Below, in pieces: positions 34,601 through 46,195 of a stretch of DNA of 64,000 nucleotides. The position numbers and the translations under genes are program-made. The stretch is from assembly GCA_947311845.1 (NCBI GenBank), contig CAMZMU010000055.1, positions 20,764,465 through 20,828,464 on the forward strand, written 5' to 3'. The notes under the pieces are model-generated. The model did not search any database. It was not told the DNA's origin and was given only the letters and a program-made list of their open reading frames with translations. This stretch comes from Poa pratensis (taxonomy: Eukaryota > Streptophyta > Magnoliopsida > Poales > Poaceae). Position 1 is the first letter of the stretch, and each line of letters begins with the position of its first letter.

Positions 34601-35649
34601 AATCAATGTAGAATGTCTCGCTAATAGTATGCTATAGCGTGATATGGCAAGCTAATAACGTATTTTAAGGCCGGCGCTATTTTGATATAGCACACTATTT
34701 TATTCCTTGGTCGGAACACGAAACCGAATGTATGATTTCTTCGGTTTTCTTTTGATTTTCTTTGTTAGTTTAACTTTTTTGTATTTTTTCCTCCTTTTCT
34801 ATTTATGTTTTCCTTTTTTCTATTACATGAATATTTTTTGGCAAATACACATTATATTTTAGCGCGCTAGGCGTCAGCCGGTTGGTATTCGCAACGGATC
34901 AGCCGTTTTCAGAACAGTGTGCTCTCAAGTGTGAGATCTAGACCGCCGATCAATGCAATATCGAAACTCTACCGTGTAACATTTTTTCGTGTGTATATAA
35001 CTTTTTCAATGCAATGTTGCAACATGTTAAACACGCCCATGTGGAAACAAAAATGTACACACCATATCTCAATTGGTCACAAAAAATCTGTGGGAAGAAA
35101 TTCTAACATGGGCAACATAAAAAACAAAGGTATGAAACATATGTGAATGATGCAGGCAATAAAAAGGGAGCACCTTTGAAGTATGAGAAAAATCCCCTTG
35201 GAGCGCAATATTCATTGCAATAGATGAGAGTGTGTATGCAGCAAACGACATATGCGTGTGCGGAAAGTTGAAACATCATACACAACATTTAAAAATCTCA
35301 ATTTTCATTAACCTCTATGTGGTATGAACTTGTCCGTCGGCCATGTATTCGGCTTGCAGGTGGGCCGTTTGAATCAGATTGTGTGAGCCCCAGATCAGTC
35401 CACTCCATCTCATCTTTTTCGAGGTCGGATGCGTGTGGATAGATCATTATCTCCTTCTCTCACCGAATCTATATCGTGGTGTTGTCCATGGCGACCTTGA
35501 CCTTCATCCGTTGCAACACGACAGGGTAAGCAACTAGTAGAGAAGGGGGAGATGTGGAATGGGTGCCATCGCACGGGCACGAAGAAGGTAGATGTCAGTG
35601 GAGCTAGGATGTGGAGCATGATGACGAACAAGTAATTAAAAGGATACTT
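31616..35649. other. Intergenic, no recognised gene
   Basis: A GC-richer patch at about 32100-32560 and another at 33340-33760 carry short open frames without recognisable families. The rest, about 33760-35400, is AT-rich. No RNA gene or element boundary could be supported. Confidence 0.45.
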
Positions 35650-36955
35650 GCCGGTTGACGAAGATTGACAAAGATATAATGAATCAAGGATTGTTTCATG
35701 GAAATATCGGAATATCTAATCTCGGGTAAAGTTCAGTATCGTGACTAATAGGAATGATGTACAATAACCAACAGGTTTAACGGAGTACCTTCATATAAGA
35801 GTGGGAGTCAATATGGACGTCCATGGTCTCGATGCTGATTATTGATCGGAAAAGTTTCTCTGAATCATGTCCACTTGTTATCGAACCTGTAGGGATCACA
35901 CACTTAAGTTAGGTCTGATTAGTTGTGTATATTGGCAGGTCTGGAACAACGAGAGAGGATCACCGGAATGGTCTTTTCGCGTGATCGATATATCTAATAT
36001 ATATCAGAGACATAAAAATATGCAGACATTGGATGTGTCGGAGTCATAGAAATAGTTTTCGGATTTATTTTGAGATTTTATATAGAGGGAACACTCTTCC
36101 ATAGGTTTGATATGCGGACAACTAATGTCCCGGATCATATAAATAGGTTTATATAATAATAGATTAATTTCGGGAATTTTTTGTAAAGTGGAAATACCAG
36201 TTCAGGATTTAATCGGATAAACTCCGGAGGGGGAAAGAAGTGCCGGGAGGGGTCCCGGGGTTGCCCAACGTGGCTAAGGCCACATGGGGCAGCCTCATGG
36301 GCCCCTAGGCCCACCTAGGGTGCTGCTAGCCCTCCATGGGCTACCTCCAGAGTGGCATGGCCTATTTGGGCCAGAAAAGGCCCATTAGGGTTTCTCTCCC
36401 CTCTTTTCTTGGGGGGAAGGCACCAGGTTCGATCGGCCCTAGGAGGGTTGCGCCCCACCCCCTCCTCCCCACTATATAAGGAGGGGAGGGGCACCCTCCT
36501 CTCCCCACACATTGAGTTGTGGAGGTGCCTCTCCCCCTTCACGAGTAGAACTTGATCTGCGGGATTTTTTAGGTGTCCTCTCTCTCTCTCATGTGTTGAG
36601 ATCTCCACCTTCATATACACCAGTAGAGGCTAAGCTTTGGAACAGCGAAGCTCTGCTGAACCAGATCCGACGGACGTGTACGAACTGTCAGAGGGGTGAG
36701 GCGTCTGAGACGTTTGACCCCCGCTCTGTTGGATCCAAAAGGATGGACATCGGGAGTCGACTACATTCTCTCAGCTAGGAATCTTCCACTGGCTTCATCA
36801 ACATCGTCATCAACATCTCTTCCGCTTCAACGGTGTTGGTAACGTACAATAGTCAGATCATTAGTTTTGTTATACGTTGTATCTTCATAGATAGATCTTG
36901 GGTGTTGCGTAGCATGCATGGCGAAGTTTTTATTTTCCCGTTGTGCAACCCTACA
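35650..36955 (+). mobile_element. BARE/Angela-like Copia LTR, 5'-truncated
   Basis: It resembles the second half of BARE-type LTRs: a 'TCGAACCTGTAGGGATCACA' segment at about 35882, G/C-rich blocks with many GGGCC palindromes (about 36240-36330), a TATA box (ACTATATAAGG, about 36471-36480), CTTCATCAACATCGTCATC near 36795, and a clean terminus TGCAACCCTACA at 36955. The start is missing; sequence before about 35650 is unrelated. It is a useful outgroup for the split LTR at 12419/22555. The short frames inside are not genes. Confidence 0.75.
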
Positions 36956-38163
36956 GGCGCCCTACATTGTTTTTACCTAATTTATGTACTAGGCGTAGGC
37001 CTGGTCATACGAGTACACCTTAGTGGATGAGCTGTTGGAGTTCGCCTCACATGACGGTGAGTGTCGAGGCACGATCAATACTTCGTCATGTACCTTCGCG
37101 AGAGGCCCATTGACCTTGTTGTCTAGAACACAAGTATGATTATAAGGGGGTTCTCCACGAGTTGAATGAATAACTTGTCGAGAGTAGATCGATCTAGGGC
37201 TTGGGCTATATGGTGTGGCAACGATAGCATAAGTGTAATGCGTGAATGATCAAATGAATGGCCCTTCCCCGTCTTTCCCCTTATGTAGACGTAGCTCTCG
37301 ATTGTTCTTGTACGTGATTTTTTTGTGCCTTGTACACCAAGCATGGGTTTATCTCCTTCCATATCTTGAATCCGGTAGATTCTGACCTAAAGTACACACC
37401 TCATGAGGCCGGGTGAGTTAATCCTTAGTTCCTACATTTGTAGCGCACTGGATAAGGGTATATGACTGTAGGCCATAGTGCTATACCCTATAGGAATTGG
37501 CCCCGTATATCGTCGGCACTAAGTGCGGTGTTGTTTGGACCAATGAAATATTGTGTAAAAAACAACAACTCTATAATGAAAAAATTAGCCTTCGTATATC
37601 CTGACTTTTTCCATCTCGACATCGCGATGCCATATCGTCCACTGGAGACAGGAATAACTTCCCCGCGAACCCCATTTCAGCGGAAAAACCGAACACAAAA
37701 GGTGAGTACGGCGACATGAGAGACGAGCGAGAGGTAGCTCGTTATTTGAATGTTCAAATTTAAAGCTTCGAAAAAATTCAAAACAAATACCCATGATTTA
37801 GACAAACCTATGTCAACGAGTGTGCAAATTTCAATGTGATTGTATTATAAATTCAACAAAAATGACAAATACACAGATCCGGGGCGTGGACAGTTCAACT
37901 TCTTTTTCTCTAAATGTGTTCGATTCGTCTTTTTTGATGAGGCCAAAATACAAGGTATTTAACATTGAAAATTTCCACGATCGTAGTGTCCATGGTTGAA
38001 TACATCCAGGTAAATTTTTTTCGGATTTTTTGATAATTTAAAAAACAAAAACGGGCTACCTGTAGACCGGGTGCCAATTCGACTATTCGGTTCATTTATT
38101 TTGGACTTGCCGAATTTCTTCATTGCCAAAGCCCAACCGAGCATATCATTAACGCGCCTCCTG
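36956..38163. other. Intergenic, no gene
   Basis: No supported gene or element, apart from AT-rich sequence running up to the H2B promoter. Confidence 0.5.
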
Positions 38164-38438
38164 GGCGCCAAAATTCCCACGCAGGCCCCGCGAAAATTCC
38201 CACAAAACCCAGCCCGAATCACCCGAAAGGCCGAAACGCATCTTCCCGCGCGCATTTTCGCGACCCAAATTCCGCTGGCCGCCAAACCCACCGCGAAACC
38301 GCCAGAGCTTTGCATCCACGCCCTCAGCGCGTCCAAATCCGACCGTCCAACCAATCCAACGCCCCCACCCCACGCCACCTCACCGATCCAGACCCCAACC
38401 CACTCACCAATCACGCCCCTCCTCGCTCACCTATATAT
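38164..38438 (+). promoter_or_regulatory. Histone H2B promoter with E2F-like sites, CCAAT boxes and TATA
   Basis: GGCGCCAAAA (about 38164-38173) and TTCCCGCGCG (about 38243-38252) match E2F-type S-phase elements (TTTSSCGC in either direction). CCAAT occurs at 38351-38355 and about 38407-38411, and TATATAT at about 38432-38438, 122-128 bases before the ATG. The arrangement suits replication-dependent histone expression; the functional role is inferred. Confidence 0.6.
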
Positions 38439-38559
38439 CCCCACCGCTCCCTCCCCAGAATCCCACACCTCAAACCCGACCACAATCTTCATCTTCCTCC
38501 TCGCGCCGGCAACCTCCCCACAAATCCGATCCCACCTCCCCTCGCACCCAACCCCATCA

Positions 38560-38982
38560 ATGGCGCCCAAGGCCGAGAAGAAGCCCGCGGAGAAGAAGCC
38601 GGTGGAGGCGGAGAAGTCGAAGCCCAAGGCGGAGAAGCGCGTGCCCGGCGGCGCCAAGGGCGACGCCGGTGGCGCCGACAAGAAGAAGAAGAAGGCCAAG
38701 AAGTCCGTCGAGACCTACAAGATCTACATCTTCAAGGTGCTCAAGCAGGTGCACCCCGACATCGGCATCTCCTCGAAGGCCATGTCCATCATGAACTCCT
38801 TCATCAACGACATCTTCGAGAAGCTCGCCGGCGAGTCGGCTAAGCTGGCCCGCTACAACAAGAAGCCCACCATCACCTCCAGGGAGATCCAGACGGCTGT
38901 GCGTCTCGTCCTGCCCGGCGAGCTCGCCAAGCACGCCGTCTCTGAGGGCACCAAGGCCGTCACCAAGTTCACCTCGTCTTAG
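38560..38982 (+). CDS. Histone H2B, intact, intronless
   Basis: A 140-residue core histone that pairs with H2A in the nucleosome. The N-terminal tail is Lys/Ala/Pro-rich (residues 1-50, ending in a KKKKKAKK cluster). The histone fold starts at [21 protein letters not shown], followed by [18 protein letters not shown], the [19 protein letters not shown] segment and the C-terminal helix [18 protein letters not shown] with the Lys that is ubiquitylated in plant H2B. Length and tail are those of grass H2Bs, and no intron is present. The upstream frame stays open to 38071, but the ATG at 38560 gives the conserved MAPKAEKKP start and lies behind the TATA box. Damaged copies of its own 3' end follow downstream. 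Confidence 0.97.
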   Translation: MAPKAEKKPAEKKPVEAEKSKPKAEKRVPGGAKGDAGGADKKKKKAKKSVETYKIYIFKVLKQVHPDIGISSKAMSIMNSFINDIFEKLAGESAKLARYNKKPTITSREIQTAVRLVLPGELAKHAVSEGTKAVTKFTSS

Positions 38983-41030
38983 ATTTCTTTCTTGCCGTCA
39001 GAGTCTTGTACTAGTTCCGGTTGGTTTGTTCCTGTGTCAACAATATCATAGGGGGATTTGGTCTCCATGTGGAACAATGTATAATGGGTCTGGTTTGCTG
39101 AATTAATGAATTGTATTGTGGAAGATTCAAACGTGTTCTGATTCACTTCTGAATGTGTTCATTGTTTTGATAGATTATAACGATCTGGCTGAACAGATTT
39201 TCTTGTTCTGAACATTGCATTGCAAAGTAACTGTTCACCTAGGTCCAATTTGTCTTGCAGACCGAGTTTGTATATGCTTAGTTTCTTCTGTCAATATTTT
39301 GATCTGTCCACATTTGATAAACACTGAATTTTGAATATGTTCTGCTAATCTGCTTGACTTCTGAATATGTTCCTCAACGATCTGCTTCGACACATTCTGT
39401 TTCTGACCGTTTATGTAGGTCGCAATTTATTATGTTGACAGAAACAGCAGGTTTTTCTGTCTCCTGCCAGCTTAGTTCCGGAGATGTACAGAGGATGTGT
39501 TATACGGATGGAAAGTGTTCATTTGTCCAGATTTGGTATACACTGAATTTCGTGTCCAGGTGGGGCATTTGTTCTTGTTCCCAAAACGCAAGCCTTGAAG
39601 GATATTTGATCTGAATGTGCTGCTCTACAATGCATGATATTATCTTTTGCAAACCGACACATTACAGTTTGCTCACAAAATTTCTAATTCTATAGTCCAA
39701 CAGTTACTTTAGAATGTTAGGAATGCAAAGAGAGAAGAATTGAAATGAATCAGGAGCATGAAAGCTTTGAGTTGCATGTCTTCGAAGAGGGCAACACCAT
39801 CCTGTTAGGAAGATAAACCCAATCTGGCCATCGTTTTCTGATCTTCAGGTTTTGTGCAGTTAATTTTATACGAAGCCCATCGTTGTAGTTCGGTTGGTTT
39901 GTTTTGTGCCAACAATATCACAGGGAAGTTAGATCTCCCTATGGAACAGTGTAAAATGTGTTAGATTTTCTGAATCAATAAATCCTATTGTGAAAGTTTG
40001 GAATGTGTTCTGCTTCAGTTCTGTATATGTCTCTGAGGGACCAAGGCCGGCACCAAGTTCACCTCGTCTTAGATTTTCCTTGCATAGTCTTGTAGTTCGG
40101 GTTGTTTTGTTCCTGTGTCAACAATATCATAGGGAGATTAGTTCTCCCTATGGAACAGTGTAAAATGAGTCGGGTTTGCTGAATCAATGAACCACAATGT
40201 GGAAACTTCAAATGTGTTCTGCTCCAATTCTGAATTTGTTAATTGTTAGGAATTTACTTCAACGATCTGCTTAAACACTTGTTCTGATCCTTTTGCTTGC
40301 ATTGTAAAGTAAACCGTTCACGCAGGTCGCAATTTATCATGCCGACCCCATTTGCGTATGCTTTAGTTCTTCTCTATATGTCAATATTTTGTTGAGGTGA
40401 TTAGCTGCCAGCTTAACTGGGGAGATGTACAGTGGATGTGTTATACGGATGGAAAGGGTTTATTTGTCCAGATTTGGTAAACACTGATTTTCGATTCCAG
40501 GTGCGACATTTGATTGCGAGCTTTAAAACAAATTTAAAAGCCAGCCGTATTCTATTGATTGAGTTCAAATTATAAACAGTGCTGAATGTCTAGGTGTTCT
40601 CAGTTAGTGGAATATTTTTAATTAGGTAGTATATTTTAAAACCAGATGCTGTTTTTGGCACTGGAAACAGTCCTAGAAGGAAGACATGACAAAGAAGTAG
40701 GAAAAACTTTGTACTCATCAAAGCCATATGAAGGATATTTGATCTGTGCATCTCCTGTAGCTTAATGTGCTACTCTGCAATGTATGATACATTTTCTTAC
40801 ACAAATCGGCACATTACAGTTTGCTCATAAAAATTCTACTTCTATAGTCCAACACTTAAGAATGTTAGGAAGGGAGGAGAAATGAAAAGAATCAGCAACA
40901 TGAAAGTTTTGAGTTTCATGTCTTCCAAGAGGGCAACACCATCCTCTGCTAGGAAGAAAACCCAATCTGGCCATCTCTGTTCTGATCTTCAGGTCCTGTG
41001 CAGTTAATTTGATGAGGCCCATCTCCTGCT
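38945..41030 (+). repeat. Repeated H2B 3' end and downstream flank
   Basis: Three copies of the H2B 3' UTR block (TGT(G/-)TCAACAATATCA, TCTCC(C)TATGGAACA, GAATCAATGAA) lie at about 39000-39125, 39880-40015 and 40075-40210. Further downstream, the block GATGTACAG(A/T)GGATGTGTTATACGGATGG occurs at about 39482 and 40425, and the block with GAGGGCAACACCATCCT at about 39785 and 40928. The order of shared blocks shows a tandem duplication of about 1 kb plus a partial middle copy. Confidence 0.85.
40029..40072 (+). pseudogene. Remnant of a second H2B gene (last ~15 codons)
   Basis: The sequence matches the H2B terminus (SEGTKA.TKFTSS and TAG) with one missing C and one Val-to-Gly change, followed by an H2B-like 3' UTR. 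Everything upstream of these codons is lost, so it is a dead fragment of a former tandem copy. Confidence 0.85.
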
Positions 41031-41202
41031 ACACTGCAAGTGCATCCTCCATATCATTTAGTTTGATGGAACTGATGAAGACGACTAATTACTCTCAGTT
41101 CGTCTTGCTGTTTTCTAAGCACTGCATTAGTAACCAAAGACAGGAAATTGTCACTGGCGAGTGCTTTTCCTCGGCTCAATTGCTTTGGATGGTTTTGCAC
41201 AA

Positions 41203-42584
41203 TCATATGAGGCAATGCTCATCTTCATCGACATGCAGGCAAGCTTCAAGCATCATGTAAATTTCATCACTCTGAGGATGTCTAGCGTCTCCATTGAAGA
41301 AAACGTGGGTCTTGTCCTGGGCCTCAATCCAGCTGCAGCCAGTGATCCTCTTCAGCCCCATCTCCTTAATCTGCCTCCTGACCATAGACACACTCTGCCA
41401 GCTTCCTGCTGCAGAATAAACATTGGAAAGAAGGATGTATGAAGAAGTGTCCTTTGGATCAAGTGCATGAATACGCCCTGCGACGCTCTCGGCCAGGTCC
41501 TTGTTCCAGTGAATCTGGCACCCTCCTATCATCGCCTTCCAGAACCCGATGCCTGGCTCAAATGGAAGGTCCTCGAGAAACCTCTTGGCGTCATCAAACC
41601 GTTTAGCCCGAGAGAGGAGATCAACAACAGAAGCATAATGCTCAGGTCTCAGAAAGTCCGGTTGCTCCATCTGGGCAGTCTTGAACAATGAGTAGCCCTC
41701 GTCAACCAGACCAGCATGGTTGCAGCCAAACAGCAAACCAAGCAGTGTTACATCATTTGCCTTCAAGCCCATTGCTTTCATCTTCTTGTAGGCACCCAAA
41801 GCTTCCTCCCCCCTCCCGTTCTGCGCATACCCGCAGATCAAAGCGTTCCAGGAGACCACGTTTTTCTGCTCCATCTTTGTGAAAACCAATATACTGTCCT
41901 CCAAGCTACCGCACCTGGCATAGCAGCTGACGAGAGAATTGCCGATGTAAATGTCGAGGTTGCCCAAGTGCTTGATAGCCGATGCATGGATGCTTCTACC
42001 GACACCAAGTGCCCCAGCATTGGCAACCGAAGTGAGCACAGAGGGAAACGTGCTCTGGCTTGGTCTGATGCCTTGCCCACACATGTCCAGGAACAGACTG
42101 AATGCCTCCTCACTGAGACCTGCCTGGCTGCACCCGCCGATCATCGCGTTCCAGGAAACCACATTCCTCTCGGGCATGCACCGGAACAACCGAGAGCGTC
42201 CTCAAACATCCCAGTCTTCAAGAACCCCGTGATGAGCGCTGTGTAGGAGACGACATTGGGCTCACTTGTGTCGCCCAGCGCACTCTGGGCCTCCCTCATG
42301 GCGCCCATCTTGGCGTAGTGGTCGACGAGGGCGCTACCCACGAAGACGTTGGAGCAGAGGCCGAACTTGGCGACGCAGGCGTGGAGCTGCGTGCCGACGC
42401 ACAGGTCACGCAGCGCGGTGGCTGACCGGAGGATGGTGCCGAAGGTGAAGTTGTTAGGCGGGATGCCATCCGCGATCACCTTAGAGAAGAGGGCGACGGC
42501 GTCGCGGTGCTGGCCGCGGCGGGTGAGCGCGCCGATGGCGGCAGTGGCCGCGACCACGTCCCGGTACGGCATTCCGTCGAGCAC
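41203..42584 (-). CDS. PPR protein (PLS/E type), with one-base frameshift
   Basis: Pentatricopeptide-repeat proteins bind organellar RNA; E-type members usually take part in C-to-U editing in mitochondria or plastids. The first frame (42584 down to about 42185) and the second (42189-41203) make one protein of about 460 residues with repeated ~35-residue units, such as NVVSYTALITGFLKTG, NVVSWNAMIGGCSQAG and NVVSWNALICGYAQNG. It ends in an E/E+ domain (PGIGFWKAMIGGCQIH, TGCSWIEAQDKTHVFF) without a DYW deaminase. The frames meet at about 42183-42190, where CTC-GG-TTG should read CTC GGN TTG; one base, probably a G of a GGG run, is missing. The start lacks an organellar targeting peptide, and an in-frame stop lies about 80 bases upstream, so the N-terminus may also be damaged or begin elsewhere. 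Neighbour to bL17 on the same strand, unrelated in function. Confidence 0.85.
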
Positions 42585-43422
42585 GTTATACGCGGGTTTC
42601 AGGGCGGCGCTGGTACAGCACCACCCGCTGGATGCGCTGGGTCAGGGACGGCCGTGTTCCCGATTTGAGGACTTCGGCATGCGATTTCTGTGCGTTCTGT
42701 AGCGGCAGGAACGATTTGGGCGGCTTCGTTGCGCTGAGATTTAGTGTTTGGAGATTTGGGCGGGGTTGCTGGAGATATTAGCTTGTTGCCTTGTTGGGCT
42801 GAGATAGCAGAACTAGTCCGCAAGAACCGCTTTGCCACGAGACTTGAGAGTTGAGATCGTTCGAGTGATGTGTAGCTGACCAAAAGTTTCACTGTTCTTG
42901 TAAAACACCCAGTACAAGACGCACAATACTCGAGCAGCATGCGAGACAGAGTTTCATAATGATCAATGTCACTAGATTACGTATTGCTGTCGACAAGCTA
43001 AGAGCATCTCCAAGAGCTTACCTGGGGCATCAAAGTGTACAATGGCAGTAATATTGTCACAATGACGAATTTGTCCGGTAATTCTGAATTTTACACTAGT
43101 AATTTTTCAAACGAGATACCCAGGCTCGAATTTGCCAGGCGATTCGTTGAACATTTCATCGTACATTAGCAATAACAGGAAAGCCAATACATCACTGTCA
43201 TTTCATGCACAGCGTCATACTTGTGCGGATTACATTGCATCCCCAATCGATCATGCATCTCGTAACGCTAGAGGAATAGCAATCTAAGTTGGATTATTCT
43301 ATTGACAATTATGCCCTGACATAAATCCTTCTGCATTACAAGCCTCGTGCCTAGTAGACTTATACAGACAAAATGAATATTCTCCTCATTTGCAACAAAG
43401 AAACTCAGTAGAGACGCTGCTC
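42585..43422. other. Between PPR and bL17 genes
   Basis: Contains the 5' side of the PPR gene (42585-42950, moderately GC-rich) and AT-rich sequence that includes the bL17 3' UTR. No separate gene. Confidence 0.5.
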
Positions 43423-45623
43423 TCATAAGCCTTCTGATTTGGGACTCGAGCTAATTTTAGGCCCTGCCCATTGTTGCATAGCACGAGACTTGGCCCATGG
43501 ATCAAGTGGAACCCGCTGAGGTGGCGGCGGCGTTGCAGGTTTGGCCTCTCGGAGCTCATTCTCTCTGTCCACAAACCTGCACAAGAAACATCTTAGAACA
43601 ACACCGGCAAAGCAGGGTGGAAAGCCCAGTTGATTTAGAAGAATGTCAGCAAAAGCTGAAGACAACTAGTCCTGTTTTCTGGAGGTTTCAGGGAGCAAAT
43701 TTTTGTACAGTTCTTCAACACAAAACGAAGTCAAGCGGAAAATACAACAGAGTAACTCACACTAATTATGACGACTCAGTGAAAAAGCTACCCACTATTT
43801 TTTTTCCATGTAAGGAAATATGAAAAGAAACTTACTCGATGTATGCCATCGGTGCAGCATCACCAATTCGTATCCTAGTTCGCAACAGTCTTGTGTATCC
43901 ACCAGCTCGATCTCTAAAATATATGAATAAAAAAATCATTAGGGTCAGCTCGAAAACCCGCCTTCTGTTTCCAATATATGCCATTCTAGCCTCATTATTC
44001 TGTTTGCAAATACATGCCATCCTACAGTTTCAAGGACATCTACAACGTACCCGTTCCTACAAGTGGTTTTCCATGAGAAAATAAATACCATAAGCAGACA
44101 GGAGGGTAAGCAAAATTCAAAGGTAAAATAAAGGGAATACTAAAATTCAATACGGATCTGCCATTTTATACTGTTTTAAACTGATCCATAGCTAGCTAAC
44201 AAGGCATACTTGTAGCGGTAGGCCAGCTCTGTGAATAGCTTATGGACAACGTCATCTCCCCGAACAAAAGCAGAAGCACGTCTTGCCGCATCCAGTGTAC
44301 CCTACATAATTTGTCAATTTGCAACGAGGGTCTTAGCATAGAGGTAAGAGTTAACTAAATCAATGCAAAATCTTGGTCAGACAACAAGAGAACATGAGTT
44401 TAAGTGTTTGTAGTGGGTAATCAAATAATGAAACATCTTGGTCGGATAAGAATAGGCTTGAGGTCACATATGGAAGGAGATAATTTTGCAGAAACATATA
44501 CCAATATAAGGAATTTATGTAGCATGAACAAAAATTGATAATGAGGAATCACACTGGATAGAAGAGCTCTTTAGTCCTATAACAAATTGGTAGGCACCAG
44601 ACAATAGGCACTATGCTGAAAATATAGATATCTGATATTATACACTATTGCAGAAGAGCTCTTTGGTGATTTGGTCCTATAACACAACTAGGCACTCTGC
44701 TGAAAAATAGATTGTTCTGATATTATACATTACAGAAACTCGGAAAACATTCTCACTGGTCAGTTCTCTGATGAGAGACTTTCCAACATTTCATTCTGCT
44801 TGAAAAGAACATACACGCCTCATGATTATACAACGATAAGTTACAAGGTGTAATTCTTAGTGAACCTTAATTGTAAGCAGTAACTGGAACGGAGCCAACT
44901 AAGTATATATTTCTTCTGATTAACTAGTTCTAAAATGTGTGTGCATTTCACTATGTCATTGTTATATATCACTGGATGCTACTAAAAGCATCACATGTTT
45001 TCAGGGGAATGGTGTTTTCTGATATTATACATTAAAGAAATTCGACAAACATTCTCAGCGGCCAATTCTCTGAAGAGAGACTTTTCAGCATTTCATTCTG
45101 CTTGAAATAGGACCCGGAGTTATACGGTCTAAATCTAAGTGAAACCTACTTGTAAGTTGTAACTGCAAACAGATTAAACACTACTCTAATAGATTAATGG
45201 ATTCTACAAAGCATCACATGTTTTTGGGCGAATAAAACGTTGGGCATTAGGGGAATGGTGTAGAGTTTACATCTTTGCCGAGCTGCACCATCTGATCCGC
45301 CTTGCGCCGCACCTCCTTCGCCTGAAACACCAGCCACCACAAGGGCATTCAACTGTTACGACTACAGACACACCAACTCCGGTCCGGCAAGCCTACCCGC
45401 CACGAAGCGCGACAGACGTACCTTGGCGACGGTGGTCTCGATGCGCTCGTGCTTCACCAGCTGCGACACCATCGTCCTGCCGAAGGAGACGAATCCGGAA
45501 AGTCAGCCGTACAGCGACGCGACGTATAATCACCAGCGGAGAGGGGAGGGACAAGAGTAACCGGTACCTGAGCATAGACACGCGGTGCGCGGCATGGCGC
45601 CCGAGCTTACGGAACTTGCCCAT
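43423..45623 (-). CDS. Ribosomal protein bL17 (organellar type), six exons, intact
   Basis: bL17 is a bacterial-type large-subunit protein near the peptide exit; the plant nuclear copy without a long plastid extension is usually mitochondrial. Exons on the minus strand: 45623-45568, 45476-45422, 45321-45271, 44301-44210, 43913-43836, 43576-43423. Their lengths sum to 486 bases (161 codons plus stop) with matching phases and GT-AG borders. The protein begins [19 protein letters not shown], then [24 protein letters not shown], and has [24 protein letters not shown], all bL17 hallmarks. The tail is Pro-rich ([18 protein letters not shown]). The N-terminus doubles as the basic start of bacterial L17, so no cleavable presequence is apparent. 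The gene shows no damage. Intron 3 is long (about 970 bases) and internally duplicated. Confidence 0.95.
44571..45225. repeat. Internal duplications in bL17 intron 3
   Basis: GAAGAGCTCTTT and TGGTCCTATAACA-type blocks occur at 44571 and 44653. A longer block (TCTGATATTATACATTA, AAACATTCTCA, GAGAGACTTT, CATTTCATTCTGCTTGAAA, then AGCATCACATGTTTT) occurs at 44716-45000 and again at 45018-45225, offset about 302 bases. Divergence is about 15-20% by eye. Confidence 0.8.
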
Positions 45624-45902
45624 GGCGTCGGAGGTGGCAGAGCGGCCGGCGCGGCGGCGGCGGCGGCGAGGGTTGAGGGGTTTGCGAAGGGGCTCGGTTC
45701 GGCTCCGACCTGACCGACGAATGTTAGGTTTGTGCTCGTGTGCTGCACGACTTTTTGGCCTGTTAGGCCCAGTAATGTGTTTGCAGGCCTAAGTAGGCCT
45801 CTATTAGGTCATGGGCCCGAAAATATACAGAACAGAGTTCGGAACGAATAGCGCGGTGATCGTTCGTGTCCGACGACCTAAATTTCTCGGACATGGACTG
45901 AC

Positions 45903-46192
45903 ATACTCCCTCCGTTTTAGACTAGCCACAATGAGAGTATTATAGGTAATATCATGCATACCATGTTGACAAAAAACTGACGTGGCACTGCAATTAATGA
46001 TGAGAGAGGTGATAGTAGTATCATAGGTAGATACCGTAACATAACGAATTCCAATGCAAAATGAGTCTACAACCTAATAAATGTAGTATTGTATGATACC
46101 ACAAATATGTTACTACTCATTGTGGAGGTACTAACATAGACTAGTATCATATGCATAATACTAGTATATGATACTCCCCATTATGACTAGTC
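45903..46192. mobile_element. Tourist-like MITE (45919-46192) inside a Stowaway-type element
   Basis: The inner element has ~23-bp inverted ends (GACTAG(C/T)CA(C/T)AATG(A/G)..GAGTAT) and a TTA duplication (45916-45918 and 46193-46195), diagnostic of PIF/Harbinger (Tourist). It sits 14 bases inside the CTCCCTCCGTTTTA end of another MITE. That outer element resumes with TATACAAGGCCAC at 46196, has the inverse phrase GTGGCCTTGTATAC at about 46517, and may end at CGGAGGGAGTA near 47257-47267. Confidence 0.8.
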
Positions 46193-46195
46193 TTA

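Noticed and set aside
38071..38559. N-terminal extension of H2B in the same frame
   Set aside because: It covers promoter sequence with E2F-like, CCAAT and TATA elements; H2B starts MAPKAEKKP at 38560.
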